A stretch of DNA of 64,000 nucleotides from CAVUPF01 sp963743285 (GCA_963743285.1 CAVUPF010000001.1:434001-498000), one strand, 5' to 3'. Shown: positions 6,707-16,273, numbered from the stretch's first letter. Made by a program: numbers and translations. The notes: generated by a model from the letters alone, not told the origin.

Positions 6707-9113
6707 GGTCCGGGTGCGTGCCCAGCAGCTCCTCCGGCGCCTCCAGTCGTTCGATCTGGGGCAGCTTCCACAGCAGGCTGGCAAAGGTGAGGCCGATCGC
6801 GGCGGAGAGCAGCGCCAAAAACCACTGGGCGGCGCTGAGCAGGGCCATCTGAAAGAAGTCGCGTACCGGGTCGGCGGCGAGGCCGAGGGCGAATAGCGCG
6901 CCGAGCCCGGCGATCAGGGCGAGCATGTAGCTCTGGATCGCGATGTGCTCGCGACCGGGCCCGCGCTCCAACAGCAAGACAAAGCTGAGGCCGAGCACGA
7001 TCAGGGTCGTGGTCGCAGCTGTGCGCCCTGCTTCCAGCGTCCCCCCGAAGACGGTGTCGACCAAGAAGAAGGAGAGGATCGAGCCGAGCGCCGTCGCCAG
7101 CCCCGCCGGCACCGCGAAGGCGGCCAGGGCCGGGAGCAGTCGCCCCCGGTAAAGCGGCCCGTCTGAGGGGGCGAGGGCGAGGACGAAGGAGGGGATGCCG
7201 ATCGTCAGTAGAGCGGCCAGGGTCAGGTGCTGGGGCAGGAAGGGGAAGGCAAAGCCCGGCACCGCGACAAAGAGGATCAGCGCCGCCGCGTAGACCGTCT
7301 TGGTCAGGTACAGGCGGCCGAGCCGGTGGATGTTGCGGGCGATCCGCCTGCCCTCCCCGACCGCCTCCGGCAGCCGCGCGAACTCGTCCTTCAGCAGCAC
7401 CACGTCGGCGACGCCCTTGGTCACCTGGGCGCCGGAGCCCATCGCGACCGCGATCCGCGCCTGCTTCAGGGCCGGCACGTCGTTGACCCCGTCGCCGAGC
7501 ATCGCCGTGTAGCGCCCCGACGCCGAGAGTGCCGCGACCAGCGCCTTCTTCTGCTCGGGCTTGATCCGGCAGAAGATCGTGTGTTGCTGCGCCGCCGCGG
7601 CCAGCCCCTCGGGGTCCTCGGGGAGTTCGGGCCCCTCGATTACCCCGGCCTCAGGCGGCACCCCGACCGCGTAGGCGACCGCGGTCACGGTCGCCCGGGC
7701 ATCGCCGGAGATCAGCTTCAGGTCGACCTTCTGCTCGCGCATGAAGGCGATCGTCTCGGCCGCGTCGGGGCGCAGCGTCTCCTCCAGCACGACGAGCGCG
7801 ACGGGGGCGATCGGCGGTGGTGGCTCGGCCGCCGGGTCGACCGGCAGCGCCTGCCTGGATTCGCCGAAGGCGACGACGCGGCGACCGGCCGCCGTCTCCT
7901 CCGCCAGCTTGCGGGCCAGCCTCTCGGGCAGGGTCAGGGCGCCGGCCTCGGTCAGGACATCGGGGGCGCCCAGCACGTAGGTGCTGGTGCCCAAGGCAAT
8001 CCCGCTCCACTTCCACTGCGAGGAGAAGGGCACCTCGGCGCTCACCCGGCCTGCCCGGCCCACGAAGCGCTCGGCGATCGTCTCCAGGGTGCGGTTGCGA
8101 TCGCCGGCGCTCGCCGCGAAGCGCCCCAGCGCTGCGTGGGCGGCCGCCTCGTCGACCCCCTCGGCGACCTCGACCCCGATCAGCCGCAGCTCGCCGTCGG
8201 TCAGCGTGCCGGTCTTATCGATGCAGATCGTGTCGACCGCGGCGAGGCTCTCGGTCGCGCTCATCTGCTGGACCAGGGTGCTCCGGCGGGCCATCCGCAC
8301 CGCCGCCACCGCGAAAGTCACGCTCATCAGCAGCACCAATCCCTCCGGGATCAGCGTCACCAGGCCCGCCGTCGCCGTCTGCGCCGCTTCTTCGAGGCTG
8401 ACGTTGCGCACCTTCAGCGTGAAGAGCAGGATCGCCGCCAAGGGGATCATCGCGTAGACGCAGACGACGATCACCCGGTTGACCTCTTCCTGCAGCGGCG
8501 AGAGGGGATGGCGGAAGGCCCGCGCCTCGCCGGCCAGCCGTCCCGCATAGCTCTCCTCACGGACCGCGTCGACGAGGTAGTAGCCGGAGCCGGCGCTGCA
8601 GAAGGAGCCCGACAGCACCCGCTCCCCCTGGCCCTTTCGGACCCCGTCGGCCTCGCCGGTCAGCATCGACTCGTCGAGGATCACCCCCCGCGTCTGGAGC
8701 ACCTCGCCGTCGGCGACGAGCTGGTCCCCGGGCTCAACCCGGACGACGTCCCCGGGTACCACTTCGCTCGCCACCCGCTCGACCACCGCGCCGTCGCGCA
8801 CCACCTTCGCGTGCGGGGCGATGAGCACCGCCAGCTCGTCCAGGGTCGCCTTCGCTCGCAGCTCCTGGCGGATGCCGATGTAGGAGTTGATCACCGCGAT
8901 CAGCCCGAACAGCGAGTCCGCGTAGAGCCCCAGCGCCATGTCGAGGACGAAGAAGACGCCGATGATCGCGTTGAACAGCGTGAAGACGTTGCCGGCGACG
9001 ATGCTCGAGACCGAGCGTGAGGAGCTCTCCGGTGCCGGCCCGAGCTTGCGCAGCCGCTCAGTCGCCTCGGCGCTGGAGAGGCCGCGCTTCAGGGCCGGGT
9101 CGGTCGTGCTCAT
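6672..9113 (-). CDS. P-type cation-transporting ATPase, CtpE-like
   Basis: 813 aa. The actuator domain has LTGEAD, the phosphorylation site is DKTGTLTDGE (about residue 300), and the hinge is GDGVNDVPALKQARIAVAMGSG. The M4 helix contains LIPEGLVLL, the PEGL ion-binding motif shared with Ca2+ pumps and mycobacterial CtpE, and the sequence AAVRMARRSTLVQQMSATESLAAVD also resembles CtpE. About eight to ten membrane helices, six of them after residue 600. The likely role is ATP-driven export of Ca2+ or a similar divalent cation; the substrate is inferred from family resemblance only. ATG 9113 is 29 bp from the divergent LLM gene, so the two share a very short promoter region. Confidence 0.9.
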   Translation of the reverse strand: MSTTDPALKRGLSSAEATERLRKLGPAPESSSRSVSSIVAGNVFTLFNAIIGVFFVLDMALGLYADSLFGLIAVINSYIGIRQELRAKATLDELAVLIAPHAKVVRDGAVVERVASEVVPGDVVRVEPGDQLVADGEVLQTRGVILDESMLTGEADGVRKGQGERVLSGSFCSAGSGYYLVDAVREESYAGRLAGEARAFRHPLSPLQEEVNRVIVVCVYAMIPLAAILLFTLKVRNVSLEEAAQTATAGLVTLIPEGLVLLMSVTFAVAAVRMARRSTLVQQMSATESLAAVDTICIDKTGTLTDGELRLIGVEVAEGVDEAAAHAALGRFAASAGDRNRTLETIAERFVGRAGRVSAEVPFSSQWKWSGIALGTSTYVLGAPDVLTEAGALTLPERLARKLAEETAAGRRVVAFGESRQALPVDPAAEPPPPIAPVALVVLEETLRPDAAETIAFMREQKVDLKLISGDARATVTAVAYAVGVPPEAGVIEGPELPEDPEGLAAAAQQHTIFCRIKPEQKKALVAALSASGRYTAMLGDGVNDVPALKQARIAVAMGSGAQVTKGVADVVLLKDEFARLPEAVGEGRRIARNIHRLGRLYLTKTVYAAALILFVAVPGFAFPFLPQHLTLAALLTIGIPSFVLALAPSDGPLYRGRLLPALAAFAVPAGLATALGSILSFFLVDTVFGGTLEAGRTAATTTLIVLGLSFVLLLERGPGREHIAIQSYMLALIAGLGALFALGLAADPVRDFFQMALLSAAQWFLALLSAAIGLTFASLLWKLPQIERLEAPEELLGTHPDPNPGAVPTRTG

Positions 9114-9142
9114 GGGGAAGTATTCAATAGGGTGCGGGCCGG

Positions 9143-10204
9143 ATGCCTTTGAAGCTCGGACTCAACCTCGGCTACTGGGGGATCGGCCCCGCCGGGCCCG
9201 ATGCCGCCGATCTGGTCAAGGCCGCCGAGGGCGCCGGCTTTGAGTCGGTCTGGGTGGCCGAGTCCTACGGATCCGACGTAGTCAGCGTCCTCGCCTGGTT
9301 GGCCCCGCAGACCAAGACGGTCAAGCTCGGCGCCGCGATCATGCAGGTCCCGGCCCGCCCGCCCGCCGCCGCGGCGATGGCCGGCGCCACGATCGACAAG
9401 CTCTCCGATGGCCGCTTCATCTTCGGCTTCGGGCCCTCGGGACCGCAGGTCTCCGAGGGCTGGTACGGGGTGCCCTACGCGAAGCCCTGGGGGCGGACCC
9501 GCGAGTACGTCGAAGTGGTGCGGGAGATCGTCGCCCGCGAAGGGCCGCTGGAGCGCCAAGGCGAGCATTATCAACTGCCCCTGCCCGGCGGCGAGGGCAA
9601 GGCGCTGAAGCTCAACTTCCACCCCCTGCGCAACCGCATCCCCGTCTTCCTCGGCGCGATCGGGCGCAAATCCGTCGAGCTGGCGGCCGAGATCGCCGAC
9701 GGCTGGATCCCGATCTTCTTCAGCGTCGACGCCTTTGAGCAGACCTGGGGCGAGCATCTGCAGGCCGGCTTCGCCAAGGGCGGACGACAGCGCTCAGACC
9801 TGGAGGTCTCCCCGTCGCTTCAGGTCGCGATCGACGGCGACCAGGAGGCGGCGAAGAGCGTCGTCAAGGCGGGCCTCGTCCTCTACTTCGGTGGCATGGG
9901 CAGCCGCAAGACCAACTTCTACGTCGATCTCGCCCACCGCTTCGGCTTCGGCGAGGTCGCCGACGAGGTGCAGCGACGCTTCCAGGCGGGCGACCGGGCC
10001 GGCGCCTTTGAGGCGATGCCCGAGGAGATCGTCGAGGCGACCTCGCTGGTCGGCAGCGAGGCGGAGGTGGCGGAGCGGATCGAGCGCTTCCGCGGCGCCG
10101 GCATCGACCGGCTGATCGTCTCGCCGGTCCACGTCGAGCGCGGCGAGCAGCTGCACACGATCGAGCGCTTGGCGGCGTTGGCCGGCGTCGAGACGCCGGC
10201 CTGA
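9143..10204 (+). CDS. LLM-class F420/flavin-dependent oxidoreductase
   Basis: 353 aa TIM-barrel enzyme of the luciferase-like monooxygenase superfamily. N-terminal LKLGLNLGYWG, then AEGAGFESVWVAESYGSD, KLGAAIMQVPARPPAAAAM and LSDGRFIFGFGPSGPQVSEGWYGVPY are the usual cofactor-pocket segments of F420-dependent members from actinobacteria. The C-terminus has LVGSEAEVAERIERFRGAGIDRLIVSPV. The substrate is unknown. It is followed by the transhydrogenase genes after about 28 bp, so it may share their transcript. Confidence 0.88.
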   Translation: MPLKLGLNLGYWGIGPAGPDAADLVKAAEGAGFESVWVAESYGSDVVSVLAWLAPQTKTVKLGAAIMQVPARPPAAAAMAGATIDKLSDGRFIFGFGPSGPQVSEGWYGVPYAKPWGRTREYVEVVREIVAREGPLERQGEHYQLPLPGGEGKALKLNFHPLRNRIPVFLGAIGRKSVELAAEIADGWIPIFFSVDAFEQTWGEHLQAGFAKGGRQRSDLEVSPSLQVAIDGDQEAAKSVVKAGLVLYFGGMGSRKTNFYVDLAHRFGFGEVADEVQRRFQAGDRAGAFEAMPEEIVEATSLVGSEAEVAERIERFRGAGIDRLIVSPVHVERGEQLHTIERLAALAGVETPA

Positions 10205-10232
10205 GCGGTTGCATAGGCTCTCGCGGCTTTCG

Positions 10233-11351
10233 ATGAAGATCGGAGTTCCGAAAGAGACCGTCGAAGGGGAGCGCCGGGTCGCGCTGGTCCCTGACGTGGT
10301 CAAGTCGCTGAAGCGCAACGAGCACGTCGACGTCGTGGTCGAGTCCGGCGCCGGGGCGCCCGCCGGCCACCCCGACTCCCACTACGCCGAGGCCGGGGCG
10401 CTGCTCGGCGAGGCCGATCTGGCCTGGGGGGCCGATCTGGTCCTTCGGGTCGCCGTCCCCTCCACCGAGGAGATCGGCAGGCTCAGCTCCAACCAGGTCC
10501 TGATCGGCCACCTCGCCCCCTGGACCTCGGCCGAGACCAACAGGGCGCTCGCCAAGGCCGGCCTCACCAGCTTTGCGATGGAGGCGATCCCGCGCACCAC
10601 CCGCGCCCAGGCGATGGACGCGCTCTCCTCGCAGGCCTCCGCCGCCGGCTACGCCGCGACCCTGATCGCGGCGCGGGAGTCGGGCCGCTTCTTCGGGATG
10701 ATGACCACCGCCGCGGGCACGGTCCCACCGGCCAGGGTGCTCGTCCTCGGCGCCGGGGTGGCCGGCCTGCAGGCCCTCGCCACCGCCAAGCGGCTGGGGG
10801 CGATCGTCACGGGCTTTGACATCCGTCGCGTCGCCTGGGAGCAGATCGCCTCGCTCGGCGGCCGCCCGCTGGAGCTCGACTTCATCCCCGACGCCGAGGG
10901 CGAGGGCGGCTACGCCCGCCCGCTCACCGAGGAGGAGAACCAGGAGGTCCGCGAGGCGCTCGGCGAGAACGCCGCCAAGCAGGACGTGATCATCACCACC
11001 GCGGCGATCCCCGGCCGCCCGGCGCCGCTTTTGATCACCGCCGCGGCGGTCGAGGCGATGGCGCCCGGCTCGGTGATCGTCGACGTCGCCGCCGAGACCG
11101 GCGGCAACTGCGAGCTGACCCAGGTCGGGGAGACGGTCGACGTGAACGGGGTGAGGGTGCTCGGCCCGCGCAACCTGGCGAGCGAGATGCCGGCCCCGGC
11201 CTCCCAGCTCTACGCGAAGAACCTGGAGAACCTGCTCGGCCTGCTGATCACCGAGGAGGGCCAGGTCAAGGTCGACCTCGAGGACGACATCCTCGCCGCG
11301 GCCTGCATCACCCGGGACGGGGAGATCCGCAGCGAGAGGGCGGCGAAATGA
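10233..11351 (+). CDS. pntAA: NAD(P) transhydrogenase alpha subunit, NAD-binding part
   Basis: Domain I of the proton-translocating transhydrogenase, 372 aa. Begins MKIGVPKETVEGERRVALVP; the NAD site is VLVLGAGVAGLQALATAKRLGA and the RQD-loop region follows. It binds NADH and passes hydride to NADP+ on the beta subunit. The start at ATG 10233 matches the family N-terminus; a frame open 24 bp further upstream is not needed. It overlaps the next gene by ATGA. The alpha chain is split into two genes, as in many actinobacteria and in Rhodospirillum. Confidence 0.93.
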   Translation: MKIGVPKETVEGERRVALVPDVVKSLKRNEHVDVVVESGAGAPAGHPDSHYAEAGALLGEADLAWGADLVLRVAVPSTEEIGRLSSNQVLIGHLAPWTSAETNRALAKAGLTSFAMEAIPRTTRAQAMDALSSQASAAGYAATLIAARESGRFFGMMTTAAGTVPPARVLVLGAGVAGLQALATAKRLGAIVTGFDIRRVAWEQIASLGGRPLELDFIPDAEGEGGYARPLTEEENQEVREALGENAAKQDVIITTAAIPGRPAPLLITAAAVEAMAPGSVIVDVAAETGGNCELTQVGETVDVNGVRVLGPRNLASEMPAPASQLYAKNLENLLGLLITEEGQVKVDLEDDILAAACITRDGEIRSERAAK

Positions 11352-11662
11352 CCTTGATGACCGAGATCACGATCTTCGTGCTCGCCGCCTTCGTCGGCTT
11401 CGAGGTGATCTCGAAGGTGCCGACCACCCTGCACACGCCGCTGATGTCGCAGACCAACGCGATCCACGGGATCGTGATGCTGGGTGGGCTGATCGTGGTC
11501 GGCTACGCCAACGACCCGCTCGAGTACGTGATCGGCACGATCGCGATCGCCTTCGGCACGATCAACATCGTCGGCGGCTTCCTGGTCACCAACCGGATGC
11601 TCGGTATGTTCGCCAAAAAGCCGAAGCCGAAGGACGATGGCGGCCCGAAAGGCGAGCGGTGA
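11348..11662 (+). CDS. pntAB: NAD(P) transhydrogenase alpha subunit, membrane part
   Basis: 104 aa membrane subunit with three hydrophobic segments: ITIFVLAAFVGFEVI, IHGIVMLGGLIVVGYA and VIGTIAIAFGTINIVGGFLVTNRML, the last the signature end of PntAB. The tail is basic and Pro/Lys-rich. Together with the membrane half of PntB it forms the proton channel. Coupled to both neighbours by ATGA (11348) and GTGA (11659) overlaps, so the subunits should be made together. Confidence 0.93.
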   Translation: MTLMTEITIFVLAAFVGFEVISKVPTTLHTPLMSQTNAIHGIVMLGGLIVVGYANDPLEYVIGTIAIAFGTINIVGGFLVTNRMLGMFAKKPKPKDDGGPKGER

Positions 11663-13074
11663 TCGCGCTCGCCCTGCTGAAGCCAGGCGGCAGCGCCGCC
11701 ACGGCGCTCTACATCGTCGCCTTCTCGATGTTCATCATCGGCGTCAAACGCGGCACCCACCCGACCACCGCCAAGCAGGGGAACATGATCGCCGCCGCCG
11801 GCATGGCGCTCGCCGTCGCGACGACGCTGCTGCTCAACGGGATCGGCAACTGGGGCCTGATCGTGGCGGGCATCGCGATCGGCGCGACGATCGGCGTGAT
11901 CGCCTCGACCCGCGTCCAGATGACCGCGATGCCGCAGATGGTCGCCCTCTACAACGGGGTCGGCGGCGGCGCGGTCGCGCTGATCGCCTGGTCTGAGATC
12001 CGCCACGGCATCTCGCTTGGCACGACGATCCCGCTCGAAACTCTGATCCCCACCCTGTTCGCCGCGGTGGTCGGCTCGGTCTCCTTTTGGGGCTCGAACA
12101 TCGCCTTCGGCAAGCTGCAGGAAGTGATCCCGACCAGGCCGTTGAAGGTCCCCGGCCAGCAGCTGGTAAACGCCGCGCTGCTGATCGGCATCCTCGCCGC
12201 CTGCATCGACCTCGCCGCCAACAACAGCGACCCCTCCCAGGGCCTCTTCATCGCGGTCCTGCTCGCCGCGGCCCTGCTCGGCAACCTCGTCGTGCTGCCG
12301 ATCGGCGGTGCCGACATGCCGGTGGTGATCGCGCTGCTCAACGCCTTCACCGGACTCTCGGCCGCGGCGGCCGGCTTCGCGCTGGACAACGTCGCGCTGA
12401 TCGTCGCCGGCACCCTGGTCGGCTCCTCGGGAACGATCCTGACGATGGAGATGGCGACCGCGATGAACCGCTCGGTCACCAACGTCCTCTTCGCGGGCTT
12501 CGGCGGCGCCCCGGCCGGCGGCGCTGGGAAGGTCGAGGAGCGCCCGGTCACCTCGATCGGCGCCGAGGACGCGGCGATCAAGCTCGCCTACGCCGACTCG
12601 GTCGTGATCGTGCCCGGCTACGGGCTCGCGGTCGCCCAGGCCCAGCACGCGGTCAAGGAGATGGCAGCCGAGCTGGAAAAGCGCGGGGTCACGGTCAGCT
12701 ACGCGATCCACCCGGTCGCCGGGCGCATGCCGGGGCACATGAACGTCCTGCTGGCCGAGGCCGACGTGCCCTACGAGCAGCTGAAGGAGATGGACGAGAT
12801 CAACCCCGAGATGCCGCGCACCGACGTCGCCGTGGTGATCGGCGCCAACGACGTCACCAACCCGGCCGCCAAGAACGACCCCGACAGCCCGATCGCCGGG
12901 ATGCCGATCATCGAAGTCGACCAGGCCCAGCAGGTGATCGTGATCAAGCGCTCGCTCAGCCCCGGCTTCGCCGGCATCGACAACGACCTCTTCTATGAGC
13001 CCAACACCTCGATGCTGTTCGGCGACGCCAAGAAAGCCGCGGCGGAGATCGCCGCCCAGATCCAAAAGCTCTGA
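11659..13074 (+). CDS. pntB: NAD(P) transhydrogenase beta subunit
   Basis: 471 aa, GTG start overlapping the pntAB stop. The first ~260 residues are membrane helices (TALYIVAFSMFIIGVKRGTHPTTAKQGN start, IGGADMPVVIALLNAFTGLSAAAAGFAL). The C-terminal third is the NADP-binding domain III: VIVPGYGLAVAQAQHAVKEMA, VAGRMPGHMNVLLAEADVPYE, VVIGANDVTNPAAKND and KRSLSPGFAGIDNDLF. The complex uses the proton gradient to make NADPH from NADH. The genes lie tail to tail with the SDR gene. Confidence 0.95.
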   Translation: MIALALLKPGGSAATALYIVAFSMFIIGVKRGTHPTTAKQGNMIAAAGMALAVATTLLLNGIGNWGLIVAGIAIGATIGVIASTRVQMTAMPQMVALYNGVGGGAVALIAWSEIRHGISLGTTIPLETLIPTLFAAVVGSVSFWGSNIAFGKLQEVIPTRPLKVPGQQLVNAALLIGILAACIDLAANNSDPSQGLFIAVLLAAALLGNLVVLPIGGADMPVVIALLNAFTGLSAAAAGFALDNVALIVAGTLVGSSGTILTMEMATAMNRSVTNVLFAGFGGAPAGGAGKVEERPVTSIGAEDAAIKLAYADSVVIVPGYGLAVAQAQHAVKEMAAELEKRGVTVSYAIHPVAGRMPGHMNVLLAEADVPYEQLKEMDEINPEMPRTDVAVVIGANDVTNPAAKNDPDSPIAGMPIIEVDQAQQVIVIKRSLSPGFAGIDNDLFYEPNTSMLFGDAKKAAAEIAAQIQKL

Positions 13075-13177
13075 GCGCGTTCCAGGGCCCCGCCCCGGTG
13101 TGCCGCTGCGGCGGGTGGCGCGCGCCGTGCGGGGAGGGCAGTATCGGTTGCCGGCCCCAGCCGAGTCGGCCGGGGCG

Positions 13178-13945
13178 TCACTGCGGCGGCATCCGCAGGG
13201 CGCCGTCGAGGCGGATCGTCTCGCCGTTCAGCATCGGGTTGGCGACGATCTGGCCGACCAGCGCCGCGTACTCGGCGGGTTGGCCGAGGCGGGCGGGGAA
13301 GGGGATGCCGGCGCCGAGTGCCTGCCGCGCTTCGGCGGGGAGGGCGGCGAGCAGCGGCGTATCGAAGAGCCCGGGGGCGATCGTCACCACGCGGACGCCG
13401 CGCGAGGCCATCTCGCGCGCGGCCGGCAGGGTCATCCCGACGATGCCGCCCTTGGAGGCCGAGTAGGCGACCTGGCCGACCTGGCCGTCGAAGGCGGCGA
13501 TCGAGGCGGTGTTGACGCAGACGCCGCGCTCGCCGCCCGGGTCGGGCTGGTTCTCGCTCATCGCCGCAGCGGCGAGACGCAGCACGTTGAAGGTGCCGAT
13601 CAGGTTGACCCTGACGAGCTTGGAGAAGGCCTCGAGATCGTGGGGGCCGCGCCGACCCGCAAGCCGCTCGGCCCAGCCGATCCCCGCACAGCAGACCGAG
13701 ACGCGAAGGCCGCGCTCACCCGCGCCGGCCCGCTTAACCGCGGCGGCAACCGCGCCCGCATCGGTGACGTCAGCCCGCACGAAGGCCGCGCCCGGCCCCA
13801 GCTCCGCCGCCAGCGCCTCTCCTCGCTCGGCATCGAGGTCGGCGATCGTCACCCCGGCGCCCGCCTCGGCAAGCGCCCGGGCGCTTGCTTCGCCGAGCCC
13901 TGAGGCTCCCCCCGCGACCAATGCCCCCGCGCCCTCGACCCTCAT
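13178..13945 (-). CDS. SDR oxidoreductase, 3-hydroxyacyl-CoA dehydrogenase type II-like
   Basis: 255 aa short-chain dehydrogenase. The cofactor loop is AGGASGLGEASARALAEAGAGV with Asp in IADLDAERGE, indicating NAD preference. Catalytic Ser lies in NTASIAAFDGQVGQ and the YxxxK pair in AYSASKGG. The segment VNTASIAAFDGQVGQVAYSASKGGIVGMTLP closely resembles HSD17B10/type II 3-hydroxyacyl-CoA dehydrogenases of beta-oxidation. It is monocistronic, convergent with pntB and divergent from egtB. Confidence 0.88.
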   Translation of the reverse strand: MRVEGAGALVAGGASGLGEASARALAEAGAGVTIADLDAERGEALAAELGPGAAFVRADVTDAGAVAAAVKRAGAGERGLRVSVCCAGIGWAERLAGRRGPHDLEAFSKLVRVNLIGTFNVLRLAAAAMSENQPDPGGERGVCVNTASIAAFDGQVGQVAYSASKGGIVGMTLPAAREMASRGVRVVTIAPGLFDTPLLAALPAEARQALGAGIPFPARLGQPAEYAALVGQIVANPMLNGETIRLDGALRMPPQ

Positions 13946-14032
13946 GGGGCGGGCAGCCTACCGGCGCCGGTCCCGCCCGACTTCTCAGACCCGAAGCGCC
14001 GACCTCGCTAGGGTCTTCGGATCGCCACCGAG

Positions 14033-15238
14033 GTGACGGCAAGCTCCAGGGAAGCGATCGCGCAGCGTCTCGCCGAGGCGCGCGAGCGGACCCTGGAGCT
14101 GATCGAGCCGCTCGATGATGCGCAGCTCAACCGCGTCTACTCGCCCCTCCTCAGCCCGCTGGCCTGGGACCTCGGCCACATCGCCAACTTCGAGGAGCTC
14201 TGGCTGGTGCAGACGGTCGGTCAGCGCGAGCCGCTGCACGGCGAGCTCGGCCGCACCTACGACGCGATCGAGAACCCGCGGCGGACCCGCGGTGAACTGC
14301 CGATCCTCCGCGACGCCGAGCTGCGCGCCTATCTCGGCGAGGTGCGGGAGCGCAGCCTGGAGGTGCTCGCCGGCGTCGATCTGAGCGAGGACGGCCCCGA
14401 CCCCCTGCTCCGCGGCGGCTTCGTCTACGAGCTGCTGCTCGCCCACGAGCACCAGCACAACGAGACGATGCTGCAGCTGCTGCAGATGGTCGAGCGCTAT
14501 GAGCCGGCGCGGCGAGATCTCGGCCCGGCGGCCGAGCCGATCGCAGCGGGCCCGGAGATGGTCGCGGTGGTGGCGGGGGAGTGGACGATCGGCGCCGGGC
14601 CGGTGGGCTTTGCCTATGACAACGAGCGCCCCCGTCACACGGTCGAGCTGGGCGCCTTTGAGATCGACCGCACGCCGGTCACCAACGGCACCTACGCAGA
14701 GTTCGTCGCGGCGAGTGGCATCGAGCCGCCGATGTATTGGGAGCGCGACGGGGAGGGGGGCTGGGTCCGGACCGCGATGGGCCGCACCGAGCCGCTTCGG
14801 CCCGCCCACCCGGTCAGCCACGTCTCCTGGCATGAGGCCGACGCCTTCGCCCGCTGGGCCGGCAAGCGGCTGCCCAGCGAGCCGGAGTGGGAGGCGGCCT
14901 GCACCGGGGCGAGCGCCGAGCGCGCCAACCTCGACCAGCTCGCCTTCGGCACCGCCCCCGCCGGCGCCTATGCCGACGGCGCCGCCGAGTGCGGCGCGCT
15001 GCAGATGCTCGGCGACGTCTGGGAATGGACCGCCTCGGACTTCCTCGCCTACCCCGGCTTTCAGCCCTTCCCCTATCCCGAGTACTCCCAGGTCTTCTTC
15101 GGCGATGCCCACAAGGTGCTGCGCGGCGGCGCCTGGGCTACGCTCCGCAACACGATCCGCCCCAGCTTCCGCAACTGGGACCTGCCCCAGCGCCGCCAGA
15201 TCTTCTCCGGCTTTCGCTGCGTGCGGGACCTGGACTGA
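14033..15238 (+). CDS. egtB: Ergothioneine biosynthesis sulfoxide synthase EgtB
   Basis: 401 aa. The N-terminal DinB-like domain carries the iron-binding histidines: His49 in LGHIANFEELW and the HxxxH pair 138/142 in AHEHQHNETM. The C-terminal half is a sulfatase-modifying-factor (FGE) fold: FEIDRTPVTNGTYAEFV, HPVSHVSWHEADAFARWAGKRLPSEPEWE, GDVWEWTASDF, RNWDLPQRRQIFSGFRC. EgtB joins trimethyl-histidine and a thiol donor with O2 to form the sulfoxide. GTG 14033 is the start that gives the family N-terminus; no clear ribosome binding site precedes it. The partner egtD follows 39 bp later. Confidence 0.92.
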   Translation: MTASSREAIAQRLAEARERTLELIEPLDDAQLNRVYSPLLSPLAWDLGHIANFEELWLVQTVGQREPLHGELGRTYDAIENPRRTRGELPILRDAELRAYLGEVRERSLEVLAGVDLSEDGPDPLLRGGFVYELLLAHEHQHNETMLQLLQMVERYEPARRDLGPAAEPIAAGPEMVAVVAGEWTIGAGPVGFAYDNERPRHTVELGAFEIDRTPVTNGTYAEFVAASGIEPPMYWERDGEGGWVRTAMGRTEPLRPAHPVSHVSWHEADAFARWAGKRLPSEPEWEAACTGASAERANLDQLAFGTAPAGAYADGAAECGALQMLGDVWEWTASDFLAYPGFQPFPYPEYSQVFFGDAHKVLRGGAWATLRNTIRPSFRNWDLPQRRQIFSGFRCVRDLD

Positions 15239-15277
15239 TCCGAGCCGAGACCGAGCGCCCCGAATGAGAGGACAGAC

Positions 15278-16273
15278 TTGAGCCCCGAGACCATCGCAGA
15301 GCAGATCGCGATCGAGGTCCACCTCGCCGCCGACGGCGGCGCGGCGATGGAGCGCGACATCCGCGCCGGCCTCTCCTCTGAGCCCAAGGAGCTGGCCCCT
15401 AAGTACTTCTACGACGAGCGTGGGTCCCAGCTGTTTGAGCGGATCACCGAGCTGCCCGAGTACTACCCGACCCGGGCCGAGCGCGCGATCCTCGCCGAGC
15501 GCTCCGCCGAGATCCTCGCCACCGCCGGAGGGCCCGGCGTGCTGGTCGAGCTCGGCTCGGGCTCGGCGGCCAAGACTCGTCACCTGCTAAACGCGATGCG
15601 CGACGCCGGGCGCCTCGAGACCTACGTCGCGGTCGACATCTCCGAGCAGATCACCCACGAGACGGCGCAGAGCCTGGTCGAGGAGTACCCCGGCCTCGCC
15701 GTCCGCGGCCTGATCTGCGACTTCGAGCACGACCTGGAGCGCATCCCGGACGGCGCCGGCGGCAGGCTGATCGCCTTCCTCGGCGGGACGATCGGCAACC
15801 TCTACCCGCAGGCGCGCCGCGACTTCCTCGCCCGGTTGGCGGACCTGCTCGGCCCCGAGGACCGCCTCCTCCTCGGTACCGACCTGGTCAAGGAGCCCGC
15901 CCGCCTCGAGGCCGCCTACGACGACGCCGGCGGCGTCACCGCCGAGTTCAACAAGAACGTCCTGGCGGTCTTAAACCGCGAGCTGGGAGCCAACTTCGAC
16001 CTGGGGGACTTCGAGCACGTCGCCCGCTATGACGACTCCGAGGCGCGCATGGAGATCGGCCTGCGCTCGCTAGCCGCGCAGACGGTCCGCCTCGAGGGCC
16101 TCGACCTGGAGGTGGCCTTCGCCGCCGGTGAGGAGATGCGCACTGAGATCTCCGCCAAGTTCACCCGTGAGCGGCTGGAGCGGGTCTATGCAGAAGCGGG
16201 CCTCGAGCTGGCCGGCTGGTTCACCGATCCCGCCGGCGACTACGCCCTAAGCCTTGCCCAGCGCGCCGATTAG
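15278..16273 (+). CDS. egtD: L-histidine N(alpha)-methyltransferase EgtD
   Basis: 331 aa, TTG start. Family landmarks: LAPKYFYDERGSQLFERITELPEYYPTRAE, the SAM site VELGSGSAAKTRHLL, VAVDISEQI, LIAFLGGTIGNL and GTDLVKEPARLEAAYDDAGGVTAEFNKNVL. It trimethylates histidine to hercynine, the substrate of EgtB. Transcribed with egtB. No egtA, egtC or egtE is present nearby. The 3' end overlaps the convergent LLM gene by 27 bp. Confidence 0.94.
   Translation: MSPETIAEQIAIEVHLAADGGAAMERDIRAGLSSEPKELAPKYFYDERGSQLFERITELPEYYPTRAERAILAERSAEILATAGGPGVLVELGSGSAAKTRHLLNAMRDAGRLETYVAVDISEQITHETAQSLVEEYPGLAVRGLICDFEHDLERIPDGAGGRLIAFLGGTIGNLYPQARRDFLARLADLLGPEDRLLLGTDLVKEPARLEAAYDDAGGVTAEFNKNVLAVLNRELGANFDLGDFEHVARYDDSEARMEIGLRSLAAQTVRLEGLDLEVAFAAGEEMRTEISAKFTRERLERVYAEAGLELAGWFTDPAGDYALSLAQRAD

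Noticed and set aside
7227..9020. Long open frame (597 codons) on the plus strand
   Set aside because: It is antisense to the P-type ATPase, which has all family motifs. The Arg/Gln/His-rich product is typical of a GC-rich shadow frame.
11503..13065. Long open frame (520 codons) on the minus strand
   Set aside because: Antisense to pntAB and pntB, with a low-complexity Asp/Arg/His/Gly-rich product and no ribosome binding site.
13985..15583. Long open frame on the minus strand across egtB
   Set aside because: Opposed to egtB and egtD, which are clear orthologues; composition is that of a shadow frame.
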